The position numbers were made by a program, and so were the translations under genes. Source: an uncultured Paracoccaceae bacterium (lineage in GTDB: Bacteria; Pseudomonadota; Alphaproteobacteria; Rhodobacterales; Rhodobacteraceae). Taken from it: a DNA stretch of 64,000 nt. Below are positions 19,299-28,394 of this stretch, piece after piece. How positions within the stretch are numbered: position 1 is the first letter of the stretch; every line of letters starts with the position of its first letter. The stretch spans positions 121,286-185,285 of the forward strand of contig CANMAI010000012.1 in NCBI GenBank assembly GCA_947495795.1, in the 5' to 3' direction. The notes beneath the pieces are model-generated. The model did no database searches, was not told the origin of the DNA, and was given only the letters and a program-made list of their open reading frames with translations.

Positions 19299-19757
19299 AT
19301 GCGCAAATTTCTCGTTGTTCTCGATGAAAGCCCCGAATGCCTGAACGCCATGCGTTTCGCCGCCATTCGCGCCAGCAAAACCGGCGGCGGGGTGGAGCTT
19401 CTGGCCGTGGTTGCACCCGAAGAATTCCAGCACTGGATCGGAGTTGGCGAGGTGATGCGTGCCGAAGCCCGGGAGAAAATTGAGGCGCATTATCAAGTGT
19501 TTAAGGATAGAATGGAGAAGGTGGAGGGTATCTCACCCACGCTCAGCATCCGCGAAGGCGAGAAGGTGAAAGAGATCATAGACCACATCAAGGCAGACCG
19601 CGAGATAGGCGTTCTCGTTCTCGGCGCAGGCGCACGCGGCGATGGCCCGGGCCCCCTGATATCGGAGCTTGTGGGCCGAAGGTCTGGCGAAATGCCGGTG
19701 CCCATCACGGTCGTTCCCGGCAGCCTCACCAAAGATGATATCGTTGCCGTTAGCTAA
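19299..19757 (+). CDS. Universal stress protein (UspA family)
   Basis: A 152-residue single UspA domain. The C-terminal ATP-binding pattern is present as GAGARGDGPGPLISELVG, and the fold begins with RKFLVVLDESPE. The ATG at 19299 has a GGGAGG ribosome site nine bases upstream, which decides it over an in-frame upstream ATG at 19218. The stop is one base before the start of the downstream hydrolase, so the two are probably co-transcribed. The 11-bp repeat element lies in its promoter region. Confidence 0.9.
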   Translation: MRKFLVVLDESPECLNAMRFAAIRASKTGGGVELLAVVAPEEFQHWIGVGEVMRAEAREKIEAHYQVFKDRMEKVEGISPTLSIREGEKVKEIIDHIKADREIGVLVLGAGARGDGPGPLISELVGRRSGEMPVPITVVPGSLTKDDIVAVS

Positions 19758-19758
19758 A

Positions 19759-20631
19759 ATGTTTGAAGGTTTTCAAGAGCTTGAGATAGAACTGGAGGGC
19801 CAGAAAACCTCCCTCGTAACAGCAGGCAGCGGCCCACCGCTCCTTCTCCTCCACGGCTTTCCGCAAACCCGCGCAGCGTGGGCGCAGGCAGCACCGCGCC
19901 TCACCGATCACTTCACTCTTATCATCCCCGATCTGCCCGGCTACGGCCGGAGCACCTGCCCCCCGCCAGACGCAGAGCACAGGGGGCAATCCAAGCGCCA
20001 AATGGCTGATATCATGTGCAAAATCATGAACCAGCTCGGCCATGATAGCTTCCACCTCGCTGGCCATGATCGCGGCGGCCGCGTCGCCTATCGCCTCACG
20101 CTAGATCATCCCGAACTGGTGAAAACGCTCACGCTTCTCGATATCGCCACAACCCTCGACACCTGGGAAGCAATGGATTGGCAAGCCGCCATCTCAGCCT
20201 ATCACTGGCCCTTCCTGGCCCAACCCGCACCCCTGCCAGAGCGCATGATAGGTGCCGACCCAAAGGCCTATCTCCATCACCTTCTGGAGAAGTGGAAGGG
20301 ACGCCAAGCCCTTCTAAAGCCTGAAGCAATTGCCGATTACGAAGCCTCCATCGGCAACCCCAAAACCATCGAGGCGATGGCGGAGGACTACCGCGCAGGC
20401 GCCACAATCGATATGGAAATCGATCACAAAAGCCGCGAAGAGGGCAAGCAGATCACGTGCCCTCTTCTCATCATCAGAGGCTCTCAATACGCCGCCAAAC
20501 CTTTCCTCCCAGCATGGCAAAGCTGGGCCGGAAACGTGGAGGAAATCACCCTAGATTGCGGCCATTTCATCGCCGAGGAGGAGCCGGAAGCAACGGCAAA
20601 CGCCTTGATTTCACAAGCAAAACCCAACTGA
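19759..20631 (+). CDS. Alpha/beta hydrolase, haloacetate-dehalogenase type
   Basis: A 290-residue alpha/beta hydrolase. LLHGFPQTRAAW (31-42) forms the oxyanion region, and the nucleophile elbow is GHDRGGR (102-108) with Asp104 in place of the usual serine, followed by Arg105 and Arg108. The catalytic His is in DCGHFIAEEEP near the C-terminus. Asp followed by Arg is characteristic of fluoroacetate/haloacetate dehalogenases and some epoxide hydrolases, so C-halogen or epoxide cleavage is likelier than ester hydrolysis. The substrate cannot be read from sequence. Its stop overlaps the start of the broken dioxygenase gene (TGATG). Confidence 0.82.
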   Translation: MFEGFQELEIELEGQKTSLVTAGSGPPLLLLHGFPQTRAAWAQAAPRLTDHFTLIIPDLPGYGRSTCPPPDAEHRGQSKRQMADIMCKIMNQLGHDSFHLAGHDRGGRVAYRLTLDHPELVKTLTLLDIATTLDTWEAMDWQAAISAYHWPFLAQPAPLPERMIGADPKAYLHHLLEKWKGRQALLKPEAIADYEASIGNPKTIEAMAEDYRAGATIDMEIDHKSREEGKQITCPLLIIRGSQYAAKPFLPAWQSWAGNVEEITLDCGHFIAEEEPEATANALISQAKPN

Positions 20632-21263
20632 TGGAAGCCTTCGCAACAACAGGTCGCCACTGGCTCCGCGGTTGCCTTACACCGGAGGATCTTGAACTTT
20701 GCGACGCGGCCACAAATACGTCAAACCGCCCCGGCGAACGCCTTTCCAACTCCAGTCTCACGGCCGTCCTTGCGCTCCTCGGCACCCGTCTCAAGCCGCT
20801 TCTACCAAATGCTCAACCTGTCCGAATTGTGACCTTCAACAAATCCAGCACGAGCAATTGGAGCGCCCCCTTACATCAGGACAGGGTGATCACTGTTCGC
20901 GAATAAGCAGAGCTTCCCGGCTATACGAACTGGTCGCAAAAGGCTGGCCAATGGCATTACGAACCGCCAATCAATATCCTCGCACCAATGCTCTTCGTTC
21001 GCCTCCATCTCGACGATACCGATTCTGGCAACGGCGCAATGGAGATCGCTCTCGGCAGCCATCTCCAGGGAGCGATTTCAGCAAGCAGTGCCGCATCTCT
21101 GGCCGCAAACTGCCAAACAGAGATCTGTGCGGCAAAACGCGGAGATGTACTCGTACTCAACATGCTCACACTCCACCGTTCCGCCCCGTCCCGAAGCGAA
21201 AGTGAGCGCCGCGCGATCCGCATCGATTTCGCAGGAGAGGCCCTGCCAGAGCCTCTAAGGTAG
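20631..21263 (+). pseudogene. Phytanoyl-CoA dioxygenase-like gene with an in-frame stop
   Basis: The reading frame from ATG 20631 stays coherent to 21263 except for one TAA at 20904-20906. Before the stop it encodes SAPLHQDRVITVRE (the iron-binding HxD region, HQD); after it, the same frame continues with AELPGYTNWSQKAGQWHYEPP, then MLFVRLHLDD and a distal LTLHRSAPS with Arg. These are the parts of a Fe(II)/2-oxoglutarate dioxygenase of the PhyH family, about 210 residues. A single AAA-to-TAA change would explain it. It could be a recent pseudogene or a sequencing error. TAA is not a selenocysteine or pyrrolysine codon. Confidence 0.8.
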
Positions 21264-21272
21264 AATTAGACT

Positions 21273-22241
21273 CTAGTTTCTCAGTACAACGCAGCTCCCG
21301 CCCTCGGCCCGGATTTTCGCGCAGAAACCCTCAATCTCTATCCGGGAGGGGCCGCCAATTTGCGCGGCAAACCGCCGTTCCTCACGTACAACAGGAGCTT
21401 GGAAGGACTTCACAAGTAGCTTTTTCGAACCCATAAGGTTAGCCATTTTCCTCTCGAAGAGCCTATAAAACACCTCTACTTCATCCTGTTTACTCACCAC
21501 AGCCAAGATCACGTCCCACAGAGATTTGGGCTCTGGGCGAACAAATTCACGCATAAGTCGGCTCCCCACACGTGCCTCGCAGGCGGCGCGAAACTCCAGC
21601 CCGGCCTCCAGTGCCAGAGTTACCTTTTCTGGTGGCGCATCCCGCCACACCCGGCCCGAATGCCCGGTGATCGCATACACGTAATTCCGCGTCTCCGGCG
21701 GCAACTCCCGTTCCTTCGCAATGAAGCCCGCAACCCGGCCCTCACCCGCGTTATAGGCCGCCGCCGCAAGTCCGAGATTGCCAAGCTCGGCCTTCAGGTC
21801 AGCAAGATAAGCCCCGGAGGCCACAAGTGCCTGTGCTGGGTTGAACGGGTCTTTAAGGCCACGTCGCTTGGCTGTTTCGGGGATAAATTGGGCAATACCC
21901 AAGGCGCCGGCGTGGCTTACGGCACCCGGATCAAACAGGCTTTCTTTCCACACCAATCGCGCAAAAAAGTGGGGATCCAGCGCGTGGCGGGAAGCTACCC
22001 TTTCGATAACGTGGCAAGTATCCGGAACAAAACGCCCACGGGAAATGCAGGCCCAACGATCGGCCGTGCACCAGATTTTCTTTTTGCCCAAATCCTCGGG
22101 GCGCATCCTCGGTCGCAGACGTTTCTCCGCCGAAATGGCAGCCTCTTCCTTCACGGCCAAGGGCTGCAAATCCTCTCGCCCCATCACGTCGCCGGGTAGA
22201 CAGGCGAGCATCCCGGCTAGGATTGAAAGACTGAAGCGCAT
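21273..22241 (-). CDS. Lytic murein transglycosylase (SLT domain)
   Basis: Periplasmic peptidoglycan lyase of 322 residues. A signal peptide (about 1-20) is followed by a linker and an SLT domain (about 78-195) with catalytic Glu100 in WKESLFDPGAVS, GALGIAQFIPETA, and AAAYNAGEGRV. The C-terminal 120 residues are not recognisable to me. It is convergent with the broken dioxygenase gene and divergent from nfu. A role in wall turnover would suit the AmgK-MurU recycling genes 12 kb away, but nothing links them directly. Confidence 0.88.
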   Translation of the reverse strand: MRFSLSILAGMLACLPGDVMGREDLQPLAVKEEAAISAEKRLRPRMRPEDLGKKKIWCTADRWACISRGRFVPDTCHVIERVASRHALDPHFFARLVWKESLFDPGAVSHAGALGIAQFIPETAKRRGLKDPFNPAQALVASGAYLADLKAELGNLGLAAAAYNAGEGRVAGFIAKERELPPETRNYVYAITGHSGRVWRDAPPEKVTLALEAGLEFRAACEARVGSRLMREFVRPEPKSLWDVILAVVSKQDEVEVFYRLFERKMANLMGSKKLLVKSFQAPVVREERRFAAQIGGPSRIEIEGFCAKIRAEGGSCVVLRN

Positions 22242-22383
22242 TCGATTCTCTGCATTGTTGCCTGCAGAGAATACAGCGCCCCGAACGGCTCAGCCAGAAA
22301 CCCAGTTTAGAAACGTTCCAAGTTACTTGACTTATTTGCTCAAGAGGCTCATCTTCATACTCCAGAAACGGAGCACGCGTCCC

Positions 22384-22944
22384 ATGTTCATCCAGACAGA
22401 ATCCACACCGAACCCCGCCACTCTGAAATTCCTGCCCGGTCAGGCCGTGATGCCTGCGGGAACTGCAGATTTCCCGAGCGTGGAGGCTGCAACCACATCA
22501 CCTCTTGCCAGCCGCGTTTTCGGTGTCGAGGGTGTTTCCGGCGTGTTCTTCGGCCCAGATTTCGTAACGGTAACGAAAACGGAAGAGACGGATTGGACAC
22601 ATATCAAACCAGCGATCCTGGGTGCCATTATGGAGCATTTCCAGTCTGGTCAGCCGGTAATGGAAGGCGACAGCGGCGCTGTCGGTCACGCAGAACATGA
22701 TGGGCCAGATGGCCATATCGTTGGTCAGATCAAAGAGTTGCTCGATACTCGCGTCCGCCCAGCAGTTGCGCAGGATGGAGGCGATATCACCTTCCACGGA
22801 TTTGAGCGGGGTGTGGTTTATCTCCACATGCAGGGTGCCTGTGCAGGCTGTCCATCCTCAACGATGACGCTCAAGATGGGTATCGAGAACCTGCTCCGCC
22901 ACTACATCCCAGAGGTGACAGAGGTACGCCCGGTTGCCGCCTAA
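22384..22944 (+). CDS. nfuA: NifU-family iron-sulfur cluster carrier
   Basis: Scaffold or carrier that hands Fe-S clusters to target enzymes. The 186 residues hold an N-terminal Nfu_N domain (MFIQTESTPNPATLKFLPG, 1-19) and a C-terminal NifU domain with CAGCPSS (about 147-153). This is the alphaproteobacterial Nfu form, related to mitochondrial NFU1. It is divergent from the transglycosylase, with about 140 bases between. The next gene starts inside its last codons. Confidence 0.93.
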   Translation: MFIQTESTPNPATLKFLPGQAVMPAGTADFPSVEAATTSPLASRVFGVEGVSGVFFGPDFVTVTKTEETDWTHIKPAILGAIMEHFQSGQPVMEGDSGAVGHAEHDGPDGHIVGQIKELLDTRVRPAVAQDGGDITFHGFERGVVYLHMQGACAGCPSSTMTLKMGIENLLRHYIPEVTEVRPVAA

Positions 22945-23359
22945 AACAAAGCTGACCGGGCGCTGCTACTGCGCGGCTATCAGCTTCGAGATGGAAAACG
23001 CGCCCGAAACGATTGCATATTGCCACTGCAATGATTGCCGAAGGTGGACAGGCGCACCCGTTGCTGCCTTTGCCAGCTTTTTTGAAGCCAGTGTGATATT
23101 CACTCCGTCGCACGGATCAGCCCGCTCTTTTTGTCCCGGTGTCAGACGATGGACCTGCCCCGAATGCGGATCCCCGCTTGCTGCCGCCTTCGACTACTTG
23201 CCCGGCCAACTCTACATCCCGCTCGGCCTCATCGATCAGGCAGCAGATCTGCCGCCCCGACTGCACTGTCACAGCGACGAGCAACTTCCTTGGCTGAACG
23301 TATCGGATAATCTGCCGCGGGTAGCCAAATCTGGCCGTGCAGTACTCCTCGGCAAATGA
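22934..23359 (+). CDS. GFA-family zinc-binding protein
   Basis: A 141-residue member of the GFA (glutathione-dependent formaldehyde-activating enzyme-like) fold. The zinc-binding cysteines are GRCYCAA (Cys11, Cys13), CHCNDC (Cys30, Cys32, Cys35) and CPECGSP. The start is a TTG overlapping the end of nfuA by 11 bases, needed because the conserved domain begins at residue 9. It overlaps tsaB by four bases. Family members are widespread with few known activities. Confidence 0.8.
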   Translation: MPPKTKLTGRCYCAAISFEMENAPETIAYCHCNDCRRWTGAPVAAFASFFEASVIFTPSHGSARSFCPGVRRWTCPECGSPLAAAFDYLPGQLYIPLGLIDQAADLPPRLHCHSDEQLPWLNVSDNLPRVAKSGRAVLLGK

Positions 23360-24000
23360 AAGACAATTTGATACTAGCATTTGACACGTCCGCTGCGCAT
23401 TGCACGGTCTCTTTGTGTCGGAATAACGAGATGCTCGTCGAGCACACCGAAGAAATGATCAAAGGTCAGGCCGAACGTCTCTTGCCTCTTCTTCAGGAGA
23501 CAGTTTCAGAGGCGGATATCGGTTTCAATGATCTTACTGCCATCGCCTGCGGTGTTGGTCCGGGGAACTTCACGGGCGTCCGCATTTCCGTCTCAACCGC
23601 CCGGGGGTTCGCTCTGGCGCTTGGCATACCCGCCATAGGCGTCTCATCTCTTGAAGCCCTTGCGCATGATCTGCCACGCCCGGCCCTCTCCCTCGTCGAC
23701 GCAAAGCGCGACTATATATACGCCCAAGGCTTTGGAACCGGGCCAGATGCTCCTGTAAGGCTCCCGTTTCAGCGTCTTGCCGGCCAAGCTTTTCCACCTT
23801 CCCTAAATATCGCGGGTCACCGGGCCACCGAATTTCCCGGTCTGCACCGTACCGAGGCCCTGCCAAGCGCCACAGCAATTGCCCAAATCGCTCTCACTCG
23901 CCTTTGCAAAGCCAACCCGGCGCCAGCGCCACTCTATCTGCGCGAGGCAGATGCCGCCCCACCAAGCGATCCGCCCCCTAAGATCCTAAATGACACCTGA
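23356..24000 (+). CDS. tsaB: tRNA t6A synthesis protein TsaB
   Basis: Partner of TsaD in making threonylcarbamoyl-adenosine at position 37 of ANN-decoding tRNAs. The 214 residues show ILAFDTSAAHCTVSL at the N-terminus and the conserved GVGPGNFTGVRISVSTARGFA (about 71-91). The start ATGA overlaps the GFA gene stop. It overlaps rimI by 11 bases, the usual tsaB-rimI pairing. The TsaE partner is in the fused gene at 8446. Confidence 0.93.
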   Translation: MKDNLILAFDTSAAHCTVSLCRNNEMLVEHTEEMIKGQAERLLPLLQETVSEADIGFNDLTAIACGVGPGNFTGVRISVSTARGFALALGIPAIGVSSLEALAHDLPRPALSLVDAKRDYIYAQGFGTGPDAPVRLPFQRLAGQAFPPSLNIAGHRATEFPGLHRTEALPSATAIAQIALTRLCKANPAPAPLYLREADAAPPSDPPPKILNDT

Positions 24001-24406
24001 GGCCCTTGCAAAACTTCACGCGCTGTCTTTCGAACATACACCGCGCCCATGGTCTGCTGAAGAGTTCGCCGAACTTCTCCGGAGCCCGAGCACATATCTC
24101 CTCACCGAGGGCAAAGCGTTCGCACTGGTCCGTCAGGCCGGGCCGGAAATCGAACTGCTAACGATTGCCGTTCCACCTGCCGAGCGGCGCAAGGGTAAGG
24201 CCCGCGCACTTTTGAGTGAACTTGAAACCACGGCTCAGGCTCTCGAGGCGACCGTCATCATACTTGAAGTTGCCTGCACAAACTCCGCGGCTCGTGCGTT
24301 GTATGCCGCCGCAGGGTATCGACAGGCTGGGCACCGAAAGGACTATTATGCACTTCCCAAGGGCCAGCGAGTCTCAGCATTTATCCTGCGAAAAACTATT
24401 GCTTGA
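23990..24406 (+). CDS. rimI: Ribosomal-protein-alanine N-acetyltransferase
   Basis: GNAT-fold acetyltransferase of 138 residues, likely acetylating the N-terminus of ribosomal protein S18. The acetyl-CoA loop is seen as VPPAERRKGKARALL (about 62-76), with the N-A-A-L/Y motif as NSAARALYAAAGYRQAGHRKDYY. It overlaps the end of tsaB. The 207 bases that follow hold no gene. Confidence 0.88.
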   Translation: MTPEALAKLHALSFEHTPRPWSAEEFAELLRSPSTYLLTEGKAFALVRQAGPEIELLTIAVPPAERRKGKARALLSELETTAQALEATVIILEVACTNSAARALYAAAGYRQAGHRKDYYALPKGQRVSAFILRKTIA

Positions 24407-24613
24407 AGCGCAAACTGCCGCTTTCATAAGTATGCACCTATCGAAGTCTCCAGGGTCGCCTCAAAAGTAGCCATACTGCCCATTGCACTACGTCAGAGCC
24501 AAAAACCCATTGACCCCCCCAAACCGTTAAGCCTTACTAAGCGCCATTAACCGCCAAACCGGGCCATAAAGGGCCGGAGCGCGGCGCACAGGTTCACCAG
24601 TGGAGGTAAACAC

Positions 24614-25624
24614 ATGAATATCCTGAAAACCCTTGTGGGCGCGGCAGCGCTCCTCGGTTCGGCAACATTGGCGCTGGCAGATGGCCATGCCGACTTTAAG
24701 CCCGCCGTCATTTTCGACCTTGGCGGCAAATTTGACCGGTCGTTCAACCAAGCCTCCTTCGAAGGTGCAACGCGCTTCTCGGAGGAATTCGATGTTGAAT
24801 TCCGCGAATTCGAAATTCAGTCCGACGCACAGCGGGAACAGGCACTCCGCCGCTTTGCCGAACAGGGCAATAATCCGATAGTGGTGGCTGGTTTTGCATA
24901 CGGCTCCGCAATGGAAACAGTGGCCGCAGAATTCCCAGACACAAGCTTCGCAATCATCGACATGGTCGTCGACCTGCCCAATGTCCGCTCCGTTGTCTTC
25001 AACGAGCATGAGGGTTCATTCCTTGTCGGCATGATGGCGGCGATGAAATCCGAAACGGGCAAGGTCGGCTTCGTCGGCGGAATGGATATCCCGCTCATCC
25101 GCAAGTTCGCCTGTGGCTACGTACAGGGCGTGAAAGCCGCCAACCCCGATGCAGAAGTCTTCCAGAACATGACGGGCACCACAGGTGCTGCATGGAACGA
25201 CCCCGTGAAGGGTGGAGAACTTGCCAAGGGCCAGATGGATCAGGGTGCTGATGTTGTATACCACGCGGCCGGGGGCACAGGCCGCGGCGTTCTTCAGGCT
25301 GCAGCGGATGCGGGCAAGCTTGGCATCGGTGTGGACAGCAACCAGAACTACCTCCACCCCGGCAACGTGCTGACATCCATGCTCAAGCGCGTTGATGTCG
25401 CCGTCTACAACGCCTTCAAGGACAGCATGGAAGGCAACTTCACGGCCGGTTTCTCCGTTCTCGGTCTGGCCGAAGATGGCGTTGGCTATGCGGTGGATGA
25501 AAACAACGAAACCCTAATCTCCGAAGACATGATGAAAGCCGTGGAAGACGCGAAGGCCAAGATCATCTCCGGTGACATCAAGGTCCACAACTACATGGAC
25601 GATAATTCCTGCCCGGCTTCCTGA
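24614..25624 (+). CDS. BMP/PnrA-family nucleoside-binding protein
   Basis: Periplasmic binding protein of 336 residues for an ABC importer, of the Bmp/Med/PnrA type that binds purine nucleosides. A signal peptide (1-22, ALA-DG) without a lipobox precedes VIFDLGGKFDRSFNQASFEG, the family N-terminal signature; later come GMDIPLIRKFACGYVQGV and GVDSNQNYLHPGNVLTSMLKR. A GGAGG ribosome site precedes the ATG. The operon continues with ATPase, two permeases and purine nucleoside phosphorylase, supporting nucleoside uptake. Confidence 0.92.
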   Translation: MNILKTLVGAAALLGSATLALADGHADFKPAVIFDLGGKFDRSFNQASFEGATRFSEEFDVEFREFEIQSDAQREQALRRFAEQGNNPIVVAGFAYGSAMETVAAEFPDTSFAIIDMVVDLPNVRSVVFNEHEGSFLVGMMAAMKSETGKVGFVGGMDIPLIRKFACGYVQGVKAANPDAEVFQNMTGTTGAAWNDPVKGGELAKGQMDQGADVVYHAAGGTGRGVLQAAADAGKLGIGVDSNQNYLHPGNVLTSMLKRVDVAVYNAFKDSMEGNFTAGFSVLGLAEDGVGYAVDENNETLISEDMMKAVEDAKAKIISGDIKVHNYMDDNSCPAS

Positions 25625-25628
25625 TCCC

Positions 25629-27212
25629 GTGGCAGTAACCGAAGACGTGACGGGGCAGCCGGACGCTGCCCCAACCACAACCGCCCCTGCGATCGGACTC
25701 ACAGGGATTTCCAAGGCGTTCGGCCCCGTTCAGGCCAACAAGGATATCTCGATGACCGTTCAGCGCGGCACGATCCACGGGATCGTCGGCGAAAACGGCG
25801 CGGGCAAATCAACGCTGATGTCGATCCTTTACGGCTTTTACAAAGCCGATAAGGGGGAGATCAAAATCGGCGGCGTACCGACGATCATTCATAATTCCGA
25901 TGATGCGATCCGTGCAGGCATCGGTATGGTCCACCAACACTTCATGCTGGTTCAGAATTTCACCGTGCTCGAAAACGTTGTCCTCGGCGCGGAAGACGGC
26001 GCGCTCCTCCGCCCGTCGCTTGCCAAGGCCCGCGATATCCTGACCAGCCTCGCCAAGGATTATGAGCTGGAGGTCGATCCCGACGCGATAGTCGGCGATC
26101 TCGCCGTGGGCCTGCAGCAGCGGGTCGAGATCCTGAAGGCGCTTTACCGCCAGGCCGACATCCTGATCCTCGACGAGCCGACGGGCGTGCTGACCCCATC
26201 AGAGGCGGACCACCTTTTCCGCATCCTCGAAGGTCTCAAGGCGCAGGGCAAAACGATCATCCTGATCACGCACAAGCTGCGCGAGATCATGGCGATCACC
26301 GATACTGTCAGCGTGATGCGTCGGGGCGAGATGACGGCGACGGTCAAAACCGCCGAAACAAGCCCCGCCCAACTCGCCGAACTCATGGTCGGGCGGCGCG
26401 TTCTTCTGAAAATCGAGAAGGCGCCTGCCCAAGTTGGCGAAACTGTGATGGAGATCCGTGATCTTCGCGTCGTCGATGAGGATGGCGTCGAGCGTCTGAA
26501 ATCCATCAACATGGATCTCAAGCGCGGGGAAATTCTGGGCGTTGCAGGCGTCGCAGGCAATGGGCAGAGCGCCCTTCTCGAAGTGCTCGGCGGTATCGCC
26601 GCGGCGACATCCGGCACCGTGACGATGAACGGTGAGGCCATGGACCTCACCCATGAGGCCGATGCCGGAAAGCGCCGCGACCGCCGCATCGCCCATGTCC
26701 CGGAAGACCGGCACAAACTCGGCCTCATCATGCCCTATTCCGCATGGGAAAACGCCTGCTTCGGATATCATGACCGCTCGGAGTATCAGGCCAAGGCTGG
26801 CCTCCTCAACCGTCTCTTCATGCGGGACGATGCGCGCGCCAAGATAGAGAAATACGATGTCCGTCCGCCCAATTGCGATCTGAAGGCCGCAAACTTTTCC
26901 GGCGGCAACCAGCAGAAAATCGTCATCGCACGAGAGATCGAGTCCAATCCGGACGTCCTCCTCGTGGGCCAGCCAACGCGCGGCGTCGATATCGGTGCAA
27001 TCGAGTTCATCCACAACCAGATCGTCGCCCTCCGCGATCAGGGAAAGGCCATTCTGCTGGTCTCCGTGGAACTCGAAGAAATCCTCGCCCTCTCCGACCG
27101 CATCATCGTGATGTTCGACGGCAAGATCAGCGGCGAACGTCTGCCCTCCGAGACAGACGAAAACGATCTTGGGCTTCTCATGGCAGGGATAGATCCGAAG
27201 GCCAATCAATGA
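25629..27212 (+). CDS. Nucleoside ABC transporter, double ATPase subunit
   Basis: A 527-residue protein with two ATP-binding cassettes in tandem, as in sugar and nucleoside importers. The first Walker A is GENGAGKST (about 57-65); its signature segment is VGLQQRVEILKAL with LILDEPTGVLTP as Walker B. The second half has the degenerate loop GVAGNGQS and FSGGNQQKIVIAREI. The likely start is GTG 25629, four bases after the upstream stop; the frame extends into the upstream gene but shows no domain there. It overlaps the next permease by four bases. Confidence 0.92.
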   Translation: MAVTEDVTGQPDAAPTTTAPAIGLTGISKAFGPVQANKDISMTVQRGTIHGIVGENGAGKSTLMSILYGFYKADKGEIKIGGVPTIIHNSDDAIRAGIGMVHQHFMLVQNFTVLENVVLGAEDGALLRPSLAKARDILTSLAKDYELEVDPDAIVGDLAVGLQQRVEILKALYRQADILILDEPTGVLTPSEADHLFRILEGLKAQGKTIILITHKLREIMAITDTVSVMRRGEMTATVKTAETSPAQLAELMVGRRVLLKIEKAPAQVGETVMEIRDLRVVDEDGVERLKSINMDLKRGEILGVAGVAGNGQSALLEVLGGIAAATSGTVTMNGEAMDLTHEADAGKRRDRRIAHVPEDRHKLGLIMPYSAWENACFGYHDRSEYQAKAGLLNRLFMRDDARAKIEKYDVRPPNCDLKAANFSGGNQQKIVIAREIESNPDVLLVGQPTRGVDIGAIEFIHNQIVALRDQGKAILLVSVELEEILALSDRIIVMFDGKISGERLPSETDENDLGLLMAGIDPKANQ

Positions 27213-28306
27213 AAAAGTCCCTCCCCACCTGGGCGGATGTCGTCCTCATCCCCGCCATCAATGTCTTTCTGGCCTTCTTCGTCGCGGGCCTCGTCGTTCT
27301 CTTCATCGGCGAGGACCCGATCCGCGCCATGGGCATCATGATCCAAGGCTCGCTCGGCTCGTCCTATGGCATCGGCTACACGCTCTTTTACGCGACCAAC
27401 TTCATCTTCACCGGGCTTGCCGTGGCTGTCGCCTTCCATGCCTCGATCTTCAATATCGGTGGTGAGGGACAGGCAGGCGTCGCGGGCGTCGGCGTCGCCC
27501 TTGTCTGCCTGACGGTCGATCAGACCCACTGGCTGCTCGCCCTTCCACTCGCCATCATGGGCGGGGCGGTTTTCGGCGCCGGATGGGCCGCCATCCCGGC
27601 CTGGCTGCAGGCCAAACGCGGCAGCCATATCGTGATCACCACGATCATGTTCAACTACATCGCGGCCGCCCTCATCATCTATCTGCTCAACAACTACCTG
27701 AAAGTGCCGGGCGCCATGGCGCTGGAAACACGCGGCTTCGCGGAAGGCGCCCAGATCCCCGCAATGCACGAGATCGCAAGCTGGTTTGGCGCGTCCATTT
27801 CCCGCACGCCCATGAACATCTCCTTCTTCCTTGCCCTCTTGGCAAGCTTCCTCGTCTGGCTCCTGATCTGGCGCAGCCGCATCGGATACGAGATCCGCGC
27901 CTTCGGCTTTTCTGAAAAGGCCGCGGTCTATGCCGGGATCAAACCCGTGAAGATCATCATGATCGCAATGCTCCTTTCCGGTGCGCTCGCGGGTCTGATG
28001 GCCATCAACACGGTGATGGGCTCCGAAAAACGCCTCGTCCTCGACAGCGTTCTCGGCGCGGGCTTCGTGGGCATCGCCGTGGCGCTGATGGGCCGTTCCC
28101 ACCCGATCGGTGTCATCCTCGCCGCCCTCCTCTTCGGTGTTCTCTACCAGGGCGGCGCGGAACTGGCATTCGAAATCCCGTCCATCCCCAGCCAGATGAT
28201 CCTTACGATCCAGGCCCTCGTCATCCTCTTCACCGGGTCTCTCGAAAACATGGTCCGCTTCCCGCTGGAGAAACTCTTCCTGCGCCTGAACAGGGGCACA
28301 GCCTGA
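27209..28306 (+). CDS. Nucleoside ABC transporter permease 1
   Basis: A 365-residue integral membrane permease of the BPD_transp_2 (branched-chain amino acid/nucleoside) class with eight to ten helices; FNIGGEGQAGVAGV is the characteristic cytoplasmic motif. The ATG at 27209 overlaps the ATPase stop. It pairs with the permease at 29022; a LysE-type gene interrupts the two. Confidence 0.9.
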   Translation: MKKSLPTWADVVLIPAINVFLAFFVAGLVVLFIGEDPIRAMGIMIQGSLGSSYGIGYTLFYATNFIFTGLAVAVAFHASIFNIGGEGQAGVAGVGVALVCLTVDQTHWLLALPLAIMGGAVFGAGWAAIPAWLQAKRGSHIVITTIMFNYIAAALIIYLLNNYLKVPGAMALETRGFAEGAQIPAMHEIASWFGASISRTPMNISFFLALLASFLVWLLIWRSRIGYEIRAFGFSEKAAVYAGIKPVKIIMIAMLLSGALAGLMAINTVMGSEKRLVLDSVLGAGFVGIAVALMGRSHPIGVILAALLFGVLYQGGAELAFEIPSIPSQMILTIQALVILFTGSLENMVRFPLEKLFLRLNRGTA

Positions 28307-28394
28307 TGTCCCTTCATCTTTCCAAAAATATCCAAGGACATTCGGGCCAACGGGACGCCGGGGCCGGAAGCACCGGCGCAGCGAGGCAGGCGTG

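Noticed and set aside
20904..20906. Recoded stop in the dioxygenase gene
   Set aside because: The codon is TAA, which is not used for selenocysteine or pyrrolysine.
24407..24613. Riboswitch in the nucleoside operon leader
   Set aside because: I could not find the conserved core of a purine or other known riboswitch; only a TTAAGCCTTACTAAG near-miss to a CtrA box is present.
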